From Heracleum sosnowskyi (taxonomy: Eukaryota > Streptophyta > Magnoliopsida > Apiales > Apiaceae): a DNA stretch of 64,000 nucleotides. Position numbers and translations under genes: made by a program. Of the stretch, positions 11,025 to 21,803 are shown in pieces (the stretch's first letter is position 1; each line of letters begins with the position of its first letter). The notes beneath the pieces were generated by a model, which was not told the DNA's origin, ran no database searches, and worked only from the letters and a program-made list of their open reading frames with translations. Location: NCBI GenBank assembly GCA_030848705.1, contig CM061236.1, forward strand, positions 58,857,481 through 58,921,480. Reading direction: 5' to 3'.

Positions 11025-14000
11025 TTATTCATCTTGATTCCCCAACTTGGATTGCATTGACCTCAGAGTTTCATTGGATGCTTTTTCCAGTTGGTCTTCT
11101 ATCCTGAAGAATCTTCTACAGTTGTCTTTGTCTCTAAACTCCATCATCCAATAGGGTTGGAGATGGATCTTCTTTCCAGATTGAGGGACTTTGAGAACCC
11201 TGGGAAGTGCACCAGGCTTGTTCCAGCTTGCCTTGATTTGACAGATTTTGGAGACAACCTCAGACTTGGCAGTTTTGGTAAAGCCAAAGTCTTTCTTCAA
11301 GCATTTGAACACCGAGAGCAGTGTTTGGTAGTCTTCTCCTAAAATCCTGTAGAGAGACCAAGTTTGTTCCCTTCCACCTTTGTAGACAAATACCAATCTC
11401 TCTGGCAGTTTATGAGAAGCTGCAATACCTCTTACTTCCACCAAGACAACAAGATTAATATTTAGGCTAGACTCCTCTCTGATGTCAGCAATGTACATGA
11501 AGTCTTCTGGATTGATGGGAGGTTTCTCAACTTGTTGTCTTCTCACAAATACTGGCTTAGCCTTAACAGCCCTTTGCCTTGATTTCTTCTTTGCATCCAT
11601 TTCAAATAGAAACTTTGGGAAGTTAGCCTCATCTAGCTCAATTTGCTCTTCCTTTGGCTGAATTGGCTGATCATGAAAATTCACTGGATGTTCAGGATCA
11701 CAGGCTAACTTATCTTTGAAGATTAGATCAGGAAAAGTTGGAGGTGCAGCTTTTGTAGAGAAATCTGTTGTTGTGCTTTGAGAGTCCTCTTTGTCAAAGG
11801 GCATATTCCTTTTAGCTGTCTGTTTAGGCTGCCTTGTACTTTTCCTTTTCTTCTTTGCTTCATTGGCTTTTTCCTCTTGTTGTCTTTCTTCTTCATCAAG
11901 AGATTGAGCAACTGCAAGAGCTTGCATAGCTGCTCTTTCTGACTCCTCAGCCTTAGCCTCAGCAAAATTAGGGTGACCAGCCCAAACACAGATTTCTTGT
12001 CCATTTCTGTAGACAATTGCTCTCTGTTTCCTTACCTCAGGATCATTGCTCTCCTTGCATTTGATGATAAGCTGTCCTAGAACCTTGAGCTCATCTGGAT
12101 AAGGTGAAGGATAAAAAGTCCTTGCAATGTTTTTGCCCTTTGGTTTAGCAGGGGATTTTGGAGATAGGCTTCCTTGAAGTGTAGCTTGTTCCACATCCCT
12201 AATGCATGAAGTTTGTCCCTTTTCTTTCCTTGGACCTTGAGTAACTCCATGTAGAAGGGGCTTTAGATCATAGGAAAAATTTGTCTGTGGCTCCCATTCC
12301 GTTGACACTAAAACCATGGCATTCGTTGATGGTGCTGTAGAAGTAGCTTGATTCGTTGATGGATGTGTGTTCTTTGCAGTTTCAGCTATCTTCTTGATTC
12401 TTGCATCTATGCTAGACCATTGGTCTTTTATCTGTTCTGCAAGTTGTAGCCTCATAGATGCTTGTTGAATCAGATCAATTCCATCCATTTTATTCTTTGC
12501 TATCTCCCCCATAGCTAATGGCTCCTTTGGTAAGGAAATGGCTGGGACCATAACCTTTGTGATTTGAATGTCTAGATCCTTAGATTTCTCCCCCTTTTTG
12601 TTATCATCAAGAGAGATGATAGGGAGTCCCTAAGCTGCCACTAGCTGGGCTAAGAGTTGTGTTTGCTTCTCCTGTTCCTTTTGCATTTGAGTAAGTGTAG
12701 CTTCTACTTTGTCCACCCTAGAAGTAAGAGGTTTCAGAGTAGTTGCCACTTCAGGTACTTTGGTGAAGAATCTGTTCATCTTGGAAACAGTAAGAAGAGG
12801 AAGTTTTTCATCAAGCCTCCTGTCAGTAGCATCCTTCAAGTTCCCAATAGAGTCCTTGATGTCCCTGACTTCACTCCTAGTCTGCAGCATCTATAGCCTT
12901 TGAATTTCCAGTGAATCCATGATGGCTTTGTAAAATTTCTTGTCACTGGCATTAGCAGACTCATGAGCCAGATAGGCCTCATTATACTGCCTTGTAATTG
13001 CAGCATCCAGGCTGATTCTTCCATGCATATCCTGAGAAAGCCAGTTTGGTGTAGGGGGCACCACAGAAGTCCCAGTCTGTGAAGTGATGGCCACCTGTAG
13101 ATTGTCACCAAAACTGTCATCATTATCAGAGGAATCAAACTCACCACTTGCTGCAGCTCCTGGAGACAACTTGGTCAATGCATCCTTTGCTATTTGCATA
13201 GATGCAGTTGTATGGATTAGGTTGAGTGACCTTTCTGCCTCTACATTGCCCTGTTGAGCCATAATTTTATAGGCTGGCACAGGATGAGTAAAGGTCTCAT
13301 GATCCAGGGAAATACTATCCAGAGTCTGTTGATAATGCTCTTGGAAAGTAAGTTCCCTTTCACCCTCATGAACCTCCATTAACTCACTTGCAATGGCTGC
13401 TTGTAGTCCCTTCTCTCTCTCCACTATATTCTTGCATCATGGGCTCCCCATGGCTCACACCTCTCACACCCTCACCTTCACCTACTAAGGTGGAACCCTC
13501 AGCCTCTCCTTTTGCCTGACTGGAAGAAATAGTCAGCCTCTCACTCTCAACCTCTCCTTTTGCCTGGCTGCAAGCCAGCCTCTCAGATTCACTCCCTTTC
13601 AATCCTAGAAGTGTCTCGACTACCACTAGATCATCTGTACTAGTTGTGTGAACAACTTGATTTTCAATAAAAGGTGCAGAATGAACTATCAATGGTATGG
13701 TAGTTTGAACTGTCAACGGTATGGATACCGTTGATGGAGAAACACTTGTCAACGAAAGAGACTGTTTCGTTGATGAAGTCAAGAAAGCATTATGAGAAAG
13801 TGAAATTACAGTAGAATCTGTGGTGATTGATTTTAGAGATGGTTCCACAGATCCTCTTGTAGCTTCAGAAAAAGATGATTGGTGGCCCAACAAATCACTT
13901 AACAAGTGATGACCACCAATTTCAGAGTGGAGCTTCTCCAAGAATAGAGTTGGAGAATCAGGAATAGATGAATGGATCATATCCACATCTAATGACTGTG

Positions 14001-15398
14001 TTGGTGAATTTTGTGGAGTTGGTTCAAGATTTATGTTTAGAGAATGGGACTATAACCCCGGAGTTATAATAGGGGTTACATCAAACTGAATTTGAGAGAC
14101 TGGAAGTGTTGCTTCCAGTGTGTGTGCACCCTGTGTGACCTGAGATTTTTGCTTCACTCTTCTTTGGTATTGGTAAATTGCTGAAAGTGGGCTTGAAGTG
14201 TCCCTTACCCTTTTGGAGTGTGCTCTTGGAGGAGAGCTTGTTTCAATAACTACATCCTTTTGGGAGGATGCAATTAAACTTGTGCTAATGTCCATATTAC
14301 ACATTGTGCCTTGTTGGGAAGACACAATGGGGCTAGCCTGGGAAACACTCATCTCTCCCACCTTATCCTTAGGGTTTCTTTGATTTTCACCCCTTCCCTC
14401 ACCTCTCACATCACCTGCACCACTCCCCTTGGGTTGTGTAGTGGATTTTACAACAGGTGCCTTTTGAGAAGCACCTGAGGTTGGCTTGGAGGATTTCTTA
14501 GATTTTGGTTTTGTTGCAGGGGCAGGAGCCTGTTGGGTCACAACTACAGACTTCATAGCAATAGAGGTGGGTGAAACAGTAGAAGTAACAGTTAAACTAA
14601 CAGGGTTAGTAGTGGTTACCTCAATTGTGGGCAGATACACCACTGGGATACCACCATTGTGATTGAGCCTCAGGATATCTGTCAAAACCCTATTCTCTTG
14701 TACAAAGCAGTCAAACCTGGAATTTGGTTAGAGATAACCAATGGTGCTGGACTAACATGGTTAGCCAACATCATTAGAAATCTAGCATAATAGATATTCT
14801 TTTTCCTATTAGCCTTATCACCCAACTTAGCACCAATTTCATACATAAGTTGGGTGCTAAAGTTATAATATCTATCAGTTAAGAGCATGGTAAACAGAAT
14901 CAAAATAGAGTTAGTTAATGCATCAAAGTTACTGATTTTACCAGAAAAGACCTTAATGAATGCATCAGCTAAGTAACTATATTCCCTAACCAAACCTCTC
15001 CTAATTATCTTACCCAAATTATCAGTAGGCAAAGAGTAATTTATAGAATTAAGCATGTTAACCATTTCAGTATATGAAGGTAAAGCTGAGCAGTTATCCT
15101 CAGGAATGTGAAGGCATGCTTGCAATACATCAGAATTGACAATATACTCTTTACCTTCAATGGTGAATTGCAAAGTGCAATTTGTCCCACTGTACTCACA
15201 GGAGGTCCAAATCTCCTCTATGATTTCATTGTAGAGCGGAGTTGAGTGAAACATTGCGTAGCTCAGTTTGCAATTCATCAAGAAATCCATCATCTTGAAA
15301 AAGATTCTGTTCGGACTTTCCTTGACAACAAATGGAATGGAGTTGTTCTTCTCGTAAATGAACCCTCCAGCTGACATGAGTTTGACTATGGGTGCCAT
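11025..15398 (-). pseudogene. Long extra reading frame after pol in E3 (additional ORF), broken
   Basis: Reading from 15398 leftwards, six open stretches follow one another with no real gap: 14682-15398, 14050-14685, 13384-13986, 12891-13424, 12630-12890 and 11025-12551. Breaks at about 14683 and 13400 are frameshifts. Those at 14050, 12891 and 12630 are single in-frame stops, because the next stretch resumes in the same frame. The ancestral product would be near 1,450 residues. The N-terminal 238 residues form a globular domain (FFKMMDFLMNCKLSYAMFH, HIPEDNCSALPSY, YYARFLMMLANHVSPA). The middle is Ser/Thr/Pro-rich with basic patches. The last 508 residues include Lys/Glu-rich coils and a C-terminal domain. 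Frames at this position are known in Sirevirus-type elements; the function is unknown. I see no transmembrane segment supporting an envelope role. Confidence 0.8.
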
Positions 15399-15937
15399 TA
15401 TTGAGTGAAGAAAAGCTCGAACTTAGTTTTGCTTTGAGAGAAGAAGAAGTAAGAAAGCCTTTGGAAATTTTGAGAGCAAGGTAGAAAAGAATTAAAGAAA
15501 ACAAAATTTCTTAAATACTCCCCCCAAACTTTCTCAAAAATTAAGTCCAATAATAAATATAAATTACTGGATTGGCTTAAAAATCTAACCGTTACAATTA
15601 AAATGTTACCATGATTTATACTTACAGGGGTGTATGCATAGATCGTGGTAAAGAGACATGCAAATTCAACGGTTCAGATTAACTACGCTGTATCAACGAA
15701 TCAGAATTGGGCGTTTAAGGTCCTGTCTATTTCGTTGATAAAGCTGTGTTTCGTTGATATAAAAGAGCTATCAACGAAACACCCAGAAAAATACTAAGTC
15801 TGTCAACGGAATGAAGCATTCGTTGACATAGTAATTTTGACTTAGACAAAATTTCACTTTTTCCTGAGAAAATCAATTCACAGAAAATCATAGCAAATTT
15901 CTGGCTGCATTTTAACTTGCAAAAATCTCAAAAATAA
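15399..15937. other. Spacer between E3 pol and the extra frame
   Basis: Non-coding. It contains six CGTTGA-type motifs in both orientations within about 150 bp (15686-15835). Minus-strand sequence just upstream of the extra frame is pyrimidine- and AT-rich. A purine run near 15520-15530 (minus strand gtttggggggagt) resembles a second polypurine tract, a feature described for some Sireviruses. Confidence 0.55.
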
Positions 15938-18900
15938 TTAAGAGAAATTTAGCATACCTAGCTCACTTACTAATCTTGAGAATGTTGATTCATCAAGAGG
16001 CTTGGTAAAGATATCTGCAAGTTGTTGTTCACTTGGAACAAAATGTAACTCCACAGTACCATTCATAACATGTTCTCTAATGAAATGATACTTGATGTCA
16101 ATGTGTTTGGTCCTTGAATGCTGCACTGGATTCTCAGTAATGGCAATGACACTAGTGTTGTCACAGAAGATAGGGATTTTCTCAACTCTTAATCCATAAT
16201 CAAGTAGTTGATTTTTCATCCATAAAATCTGTGCACAATAACTTCCAGCTGCAATATACTCAGCCTCAGCTGTGGAGGTAGAAACTGAGTTTTGTTTCTT
16301 GCTGAACCATGACACAAGCTTGTTTCCTAGGAATTGACAGGTGCCAGTTGTGCTTTTCCTGTCAATTTTACATCCTGTATAATCTGCATCTGAATAACCA
16401 ATTAGTTCAAAGCCAGATTCTCTAGGATACCAAATGTCAAGGTTTGGTGTTCCTTTGAGATATCTGAAAATTCTTTTAATAGCAACTAAATGGGATTCCC
16501 TAGGATCAGCCTGAAATCTAGCACATAGACATGTAGCAAACATAATATCAGGTCTACTAGCTGTTAAATATAAAAGTGAGCCTACCATGCCTCTGTAACT
16601 TGAAATGTCCACAGATTTTTCCTTAGTATTCAATTCAAGTTTGGTGGCAGTAGGCATGGGAGTTTTGGCAGGAGAGCATTCCATTAAGTTAAATTTCTTT
16701 AACAAATCATGAATATATTTTGTTTGACTAATGAAAATGCCTTCATTAACTTGCTTCACTTGGAGACCAATAAAATAAGTTAATTCTCCCATCATGCTCA
16801 TTTCATATTTACTTTGCATAAGCTTGGCAAACTTTTGACAAAGTTTTTCATCTGTAGACCCAAAAATTATGTCATCTACATAAATTTGAACAAGTATAGT
16901 AGAGCCATTCACAATCCTATGAAAAAGAGTTTTATCTACAGTATCTCTAGTGAAGTGATTCTCAAGGAGGAACTGTGAAAGTGTGTCATACCAGGCTCTA
17001 GGTGCTTGTTTCAAACCATAGAGTGCTTTGAGGAGGAAGTACACATATTCTGGAAAATCATCATATTCAAAACCAGGAGGTTGACTCACATATACCTCCT
17101 CTTCCAATTCCCTACTCAGAAAAGCACTCTTCACATCCATTTGATAGACTTTGAAATTGGCATGGGCTGCATAGGCTAGGAATATCCTTATTGCTTCTAG
17201 TCTTGCAACAGGAGCAAAGGTTTCATCAAAATCAATTCCCTCTTCCTGTGAATAGCCTTTTGCAACCAATCTATCTTTGTTCCTTGTGACTATGCCATTT
17301 TCATCCATCTTGTTTCTGAACACCCATTTTGTGCCTATAACACTTCTGTCCTTAGGCTTGGGCACCAGCTTCCAAACTTTGTTTCTCTCAAATTGGTTTA
17401 GCTCCTCTTGCATAGCTAAAACCCAACCTGGATCTAGAAGTGCATCCTCAACTTTCTTTGGCTCATCTTGAGACAGAAAGCTATTATATAGACATTCCTC
17501 TTGAGTTGCTCTTCTAGTTTGGACTTTTGAAGAAACATCACCTATAATAAGTTCAAAGGGATGATCTTTAGTCCATTTCCTTGAGGTAGGTAGATTAGCT
17601 CTAGAAGATGTAGCTTCGTGATCATGATTGCCTTGATTAGATATTTGTCCTTGAGAAACTCCCCCTGAGTTTGTTGTCCCTAATTGATCACTCCTAGAGG
17701 CATTTCTGTGACTGTCAACGGAATGCCCATTAAGACTGTCAACGAAACGTTCATTCTGACTGTCAACGAATCCTTCATCATGACTGTCAATGAAATGACC
17801 ATTTGGTCTGCTAGCAGCTATTCTTTTCAATCTTAATGCAGCAATTTCATCTTCACTACTGCTTTCATCTGTGCTAGACACAACAACTTTAGGTTGTTTC
17901 TCAATAGCCTTAACATGATTCACTTGATCTCCTTCCTCATTCTCAAAAGAAAGACTTTCATGGAAACCTTCATCACAGAGACCTTGAATTTTGAGATCAT
18001 CAAAAACAACATGTACAGATTCCATAACAATGTTGGTTCTGAGATTATAGACTCTGTAAGCTTTCCTTGCTGCATATCCCACAAATATTGCTTCATCTGC
18101 CTTTGCTTCAAATTTCCCCAAATGCTCAGCTTGATTTCTCTGAACAAAACACTTGCATCCAAAGACATGAAGAAAATCCAATAGTGGCTTCTTTCTTTTG
18201 AGTAGTTGATAAGGGGTCATTCCTTTGGCTTGATTAATCAAAGAAATATTTTGAGTGAAGCAAGCTGTGTTAACTACCTCAGCCCAGAAATAAGTTGGTA
18301 ACTTTGATTCATCTAGAATTGTCCTTACAACTTCAATAAGTGTTCTGTTTTTCCTTTCAACTACACCATTTTGCTGTGGTGTCCTTGCTGCTGAAAATTC
18401 ATGAAAAATACCATTTTCTTCACAGAACATCTTCATATTTGAATTCTTGAATTCTGTCCCATTGTCACTTCTAATCCTTCTTACTTTGAAATCAGGATGA
18501 TTGTTTACCATCTTGATGTGATTGATAATGATTTCATTTGCCTCATCTTTGGAGTGCAAAAAGAAAGTCCATGTAAATCTAGAAAAATCATCAACAATCA
18601 CAAGACAGTATTTCTTCTTTGAAATGGACATGGCATTTACAGGGCCAAATAGATCCATATGAAGCAACTCAAGCTGTTGGACAATTGATGACTCTGTCTT
18701 GCTTTTGAATGATGCCTTCTTTTGTTTCCCTTTCTGACAGACATCACACAAACCATCCTTGGAGAATTCCACCCGTGGAATTCCTCTAGCAAGATCTTTC
18801 CTCACCAAATCATTCATAACCTTAAAATTCAAATGAGACAATTTCTTGTGCCATAGACAACTTTCATCCTTGCTTGCCTTGCTGAAAAGACAAGTGATGG

Positions 18901-19162
18901 TGTCTGGACTTGTGCTACTAAAGTCAGCAATGTACACATTCCCTCTTCTGAATCCAGTCATTACCACATTGTTGTCTCCTCCTTTAGAAACAACACAGGC
19001 TTCTTTCGAAAAAGTAACTAAAAATCCTTTGTCACAAAGTTGGCTGATACTAAGCAAATTGTGCTTAAGACCATCCACCAATGCAACCTCATCTATGATG
19101 ACATTCTCTTTTGAAATCAAGCCATATCCCTTAGTGTAGCCTTTGCTCCAAAAGCAATACAA
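15938..19162 (-). CDS. E3 pol: integrase, reverse transcriptase, RNase H
   Basis: An open frame of 1074 codons. GAG-pre-integrase ALVDGLKHNLLSISQL is at about 27-42. The integrase zinc site uses His105, His110, Cys139 and Cys142, and the DD35E core is Asp191/192, Asp233 and Glu269. A Ser-rich linker (about 430-530) holds a short VDS repeat at 457-484. RT has the Asp pair in YVDD (761-764), and RNase H has GYSDADY, TAEAEY and the final ADIFTKPLDE. No stop interrupts RT or RNase H. The first Met is not the native start: the true frame runs in from protease, and a frameshift near 19140-19160 separates it from DSGCSRHMTGD at 19117-19302. Activity would require trans supply of gag and protease. 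Confidence 0.9.
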   Translation of the reverse strand: MYCFWSKGYTKGYGLISKENVIIDEVALVDGLKHNLLSISQLCDKGFLVTFSKEACVVSKGGDNNVVMTGFRRGNVYIADFSSTSPDTITCLFSKASKDESCLWHKKLSHLNFKVMNDLVRKDLARGIPRVEFSKDGLCDVCQKGKQKKASFKSKTESSIVQQLELLHMDLFGPVNAMSISKKKYCLVIVDDFSRFTWTFFLHSKDEANEIIINHIKMVNNHPDFKVRRIRSDNGTEFKNSNMKMFCEENGIFHEFSAARTPQQNGVVERKNRTLIEVVRTILDESKLPTYFWAEVVNTACFTQNISLINQAKGMTPYQLLKRKKPLLDFLHVFGCKCFVQRNQAEHLGKFEAKADEAIFVGYAARKAYRVYNLRTNIVMESVHVVFDDLKIQGLCDEGFHESLSFENEEGDQVNHVKAIEKQPKVVVSSTDESSSEDEIAALRLKRIAASRPNGHFIDSHDEGFVDSQNERFVDSLNGHSVDSHRNASRSDQLGTTNSGGVSQGQISNQGNHDHEATSSRANLPTSRKWTKDHPFELIIGDVSSKVQTRRATQEECLYNSFLSQDEPKKVEDALLDPGWVLAMQEELNQFERNKVWKLVPKPKDRSVIGTKWVFRNKMDENGIVTRNKDRLVAKGYSQEEGIDFDETFAPVARLEAIRIFLAYAAHANFKVYQMDVKSAFLSRELEEEVYVSQPPGFEYDDFPEYVYFLLKALYGLKQAPRAWYDTLSQFLLENHFTRDTVDKTLFHRIVNGSTILVQIYVDDIIFGSTDEKLCQKFAKLMQSKYEMSMMGELTYFIGLQVKQVNEGIFISQTKYIHDLLKKFNLMECSPAKTPMPTATKLELNTKEKSVDISSYRGMVGSLLYLTASRPDIMFATCLCARFQADPRESHLVAIKRIFRYLKGTPNLDIWYPRESGFELIGYSDADYTGCKIDRKSTTGTCQFLGNKLVSWFSKKQNSVSTSTAEAEYIAAGSYCAQILWMKNQLLDYGLRVEKIPIFCDNTSVIAITENPVQHSRTKHIDIKYHFIREHVMNGTVELHFVPSEQQLADIFTKPLDESTFSRLVSELGMLNFS

Positions 19163-19302
19163 GGGCCAGCTCTTTCCTGAAACTCTGTGAGCAGGGTAGA
19201 ATCACCAGTCATGTGTCTTGAACAACCACTATCCAAGTACCAAAGATTCCTTTTGTCTCCCTGCACACAATAAAACCAAATCAAGTTGATTTTGGTACCC
19301 AA
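19117..19302 (-). pseudogene. E3 protease segment, frameshifted from pol
   Basis: It contains the copia protease active-site block WYLDSGCSRHMTGD. The frame then passes into a terminating frame (AKATLRDMA, stop), while the pol frame continues in another register over the same bases. A small indel around 19140-19160 is the simplest reading. A programmed shift is unlikely, as copia gag-pol is normally one frame. Confidence 0.75.
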
Positions 19303-19838
19303 GTTTCCTTGGGTCCTGTTTTGTTAGCCTTTGATTTTCCTTTTATATCATTTTTCACCTTGGGCTCAGATTTATTTAAATCAACCTTTACCTTTGGTGT
19401 TGATTTCTGAGGGTTGCTCACATTTTCATTTATGGCATGCATATTTGGAGGAACAAACATGTTATTAACATTCCATGACATTTGTGGCACATTGAACATA
19501 TTCATGTATGGATTAGGCACAAATGGCATGCTAGCATATGGATTCTGAAATTGTGCATATGGAGAAAACACATTAGGCATAACAGGCATTGCAGGCATAG
19601 AGGCATTCATTGTAGGCTTAGGCATTTTCACATTAGTAGACTTCTTAACAGATTTGCAGTTAGCAGATAAATGACTAACACTACCACAATTAACACATGT
19701 CTTTCTAGGAGCATATTTATCAGGTGTGTAATTGTTATGTTTGTTAATCCCTACTTTGCCATTTCTGTTATTCTTTTTATTGCCCTTAACCTCAACTTGA
19801 ATTTTCTCTAACTTGTCTTTCAATTTCTTGTTAGACAA
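19281..19838 (-). pseudogene. E3 gag C-terminal segment with second zinc knuckle
   Basis: 185 codons, basic N-terminus, a CX2CX4HX4C knuckle CVNCGSVSHLSANC, then a Met/Pro/Asn-rich stretch (PNPYMNMFNVPQMSW). It overlaps the start of the protease segment in another frame. Together with the next feature it shows that this gag is long and carries two knuckles. Confidence 0.75.
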
Positions 19839-19843
19839 GTGGC

Positions 19844-20887
19844 CTACATTAGCTCTTTCAACAGGCTTCTCAACTTTATTTGATTTACTAGACTCACCTT
19901 GAACAAAGTTCTTGGTGACAGGACCAAACTTGTTATTAAGTCTACTTTCTTTTTCTCTGTCAACGAAACAGCCTGATCGGTTGATGGTTCATCTGTCAAC
20001 GAAACCTTGCATTCCGTTGACGTATCAACCTTCAACATATGATCATTGTTGTTTGTTGATTCTGTTTCTGATTCTAAGGTTTCACCAGCATACCCTAGCT
20101 TCTCTTTGTTCTTTTTCCATGACTGCTTACAGAAAGATTCCATACCTTGAACATTAATGATGTTGCTAGCAACATTCCTAGAATCTTTCCATTTGGCAAT
20201 CACTTTCTGTTCTATTTCTAGTTGTGTTTTAATAATTTCTTCCCTTTTTAACACTTTCTCAAGTTCCTTCTTGGCATCCCTACTAACACACCTCATTTTC
20301 TCAAACTCAATAAGTTGTGCTTCTAACATGGCATTTCTATCACTTAAGAGCAAATTGGTCTCTTTAATTCTTGAGTTCTCTTTGGTAAGTGATTTAAGAG
20401 TAACACGTAAATTATACAGTACAGTAGACATTTCATTAACTGCACTATCGCATTCCTCTTTAGAAAGCTCAGAAAGATTAGTAATTGTTACCTGGTTACT
20501 AGAGGAACTTGCTTCCTGCTCATGATTGTTAGCCATTAGAGCCAAGTTGACATACTCAACATCATCATCTGAATCTTCACCATTACCAGCCCAATCATAC
20601 TCCTGAGACATGAAAGCCTTTTCTTTCTGCTTGAAAAGTTCAAAGTATTTCTTTTTATAATCAACATGCTCAAATTTCCTGTTGCCCTTCTCAACTTTGG
20701 GCTTTCTGTAATCTCCAGCAAAGTGACCAATCATTCCACAGTTGAAACATTTAGACTTAGACTTTTCAATCCAATTATATTTGCTAGTTTGAAAGTCTCT
20801 CCTTGGTGGCCTTGCTTCTGAGTTTCTCTTGAATTTGAACTTAGAGAAATTTCCTTGAAAGAAAAGCAATGTGTTCATCAATCTCAT
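19844..20887 (-). pseudogene. E3 gag middle segment, first zinc knuckle with Cys-to-Tyr change
   Basis: 347 codons. The knuckle reads CFNCGMIGHFAGDY, so the fourth zinc ligand is Tyr (codon at 20708-20710) instead of Cys. This should abolish zinc binding. After it comes a long coiled-coil-like stretch (LRVTLKSLTKENSRIKETN). It overlaps the preceding gag frame over 20841-20887, where a frameshift joins them. Confidence 0.8.
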
Positions 20888-21740
20888 CTAAGTCATCCAA
20901 GTTGGTTGGTTCTTGTTCTTCTTCTGTCATATTGTCTTTACCCTTGCTAACATCACTCCTACAACTAGCTCGACTAGTTGTGGCTTTTGCAGTTTCTTCA
21001 TTGTTATCTTCCAGTTGGTTCACAGATGCAATCAATGCAATAGATCCACCTTTCTTTTGTACCTTCTCAATTTCTTCATCTTGCTCCATTTCCAGCTCAT
21101 GTGTCTTTAAGGTTCCATAAAGCCTTTCAAGAGTGTAGTCTTTATACTCTTGAGTGTTTCTCAGAGAAATAGTCATAGGCTTCCACTCTTTTGGAAGAGC
21201 TCTTAGAAATTTGAGGTTTGAACCCTTGGTTTGATAGACCCTCCCATACAACTTTAATCCATTCAAAAGCTTTTGAAACCTACTAAACGTGTCATTTAGG
21301 GTTTCACTAGCTTTGAAATGAAAGTGCTCATATTATTGTATGAGGAGTTGCATTTTGTTCTCCCTAACTTGCTCAGTTCCTTCACAGAGTGTTCTAACAA
21401 TGTCCCATACTTCTTTGGAAGTTGTACAGTTTATGACATTGTCAAACATCTCTTGCTCCAAACCATTAAACAGAATGTTCATGGTTCTTTTATCTTTATG
21501 GACTTCTGCAACATCTTCAACAGTCCATTCTGAGACAGGTTTTGGAATTTCTACATCTTCAGCATCATCTGGCAGCCCAACTCTGGATGCAAACTTCATG
21601 GGAACATGTGGACCTTTCTCAATGCAGCCTACATATCTCTCATCCATGGACATGAGATGTAGATGCATTTTTACTTTCCAGTGAAATTAATTGTCCTTAT
21701 CTAGAACTGGTATCTTTACACCTGTATCCTTCTTCACCAT
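20841..21740 (-). pseudogene. E3 gag N-terminal segment with two premature stops
   Basis: The gag ATG is at 21740, 63 bp after the LTR (MVKKDTGVKIPVLDKDN). The frame is closed by TAA at 21687-21689 (codon 18) and again at 21333-21335 (codon 136), and stays open in the same register down to 20841. The content is typical gag: TSKEVWDIVRTLCEGTEQVR and LRALPKEWKPMTISLR. Single-base changes to stop codons explain both breaks. Confidence 0.82.
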
Positions 21741-21790
21741 GGTTTCTGTTTTGGCCTTGATCTTTAAACTCCTTGTATGTTAGAAGCTCG

Positions 21791-21803
21791 CTCTGATACC
21801 AAT
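21791..21803 (-). other. Primer-binding site of E3 (initiator tRNA-Met type)
   Basis: The minus strand reads TTGGTATCAGAGC immediately after the 5' LTR end TTAACA. It matches the site in E1 and the gypsy element. Confidence 0.92.

Noticed and set aside
14050..15398. E3 post-pol frame as a retroviral-type envelope
   Set aside because: No signal peptide, cleavage site or convincing transmembrane segment is visible in the first 450 residues.
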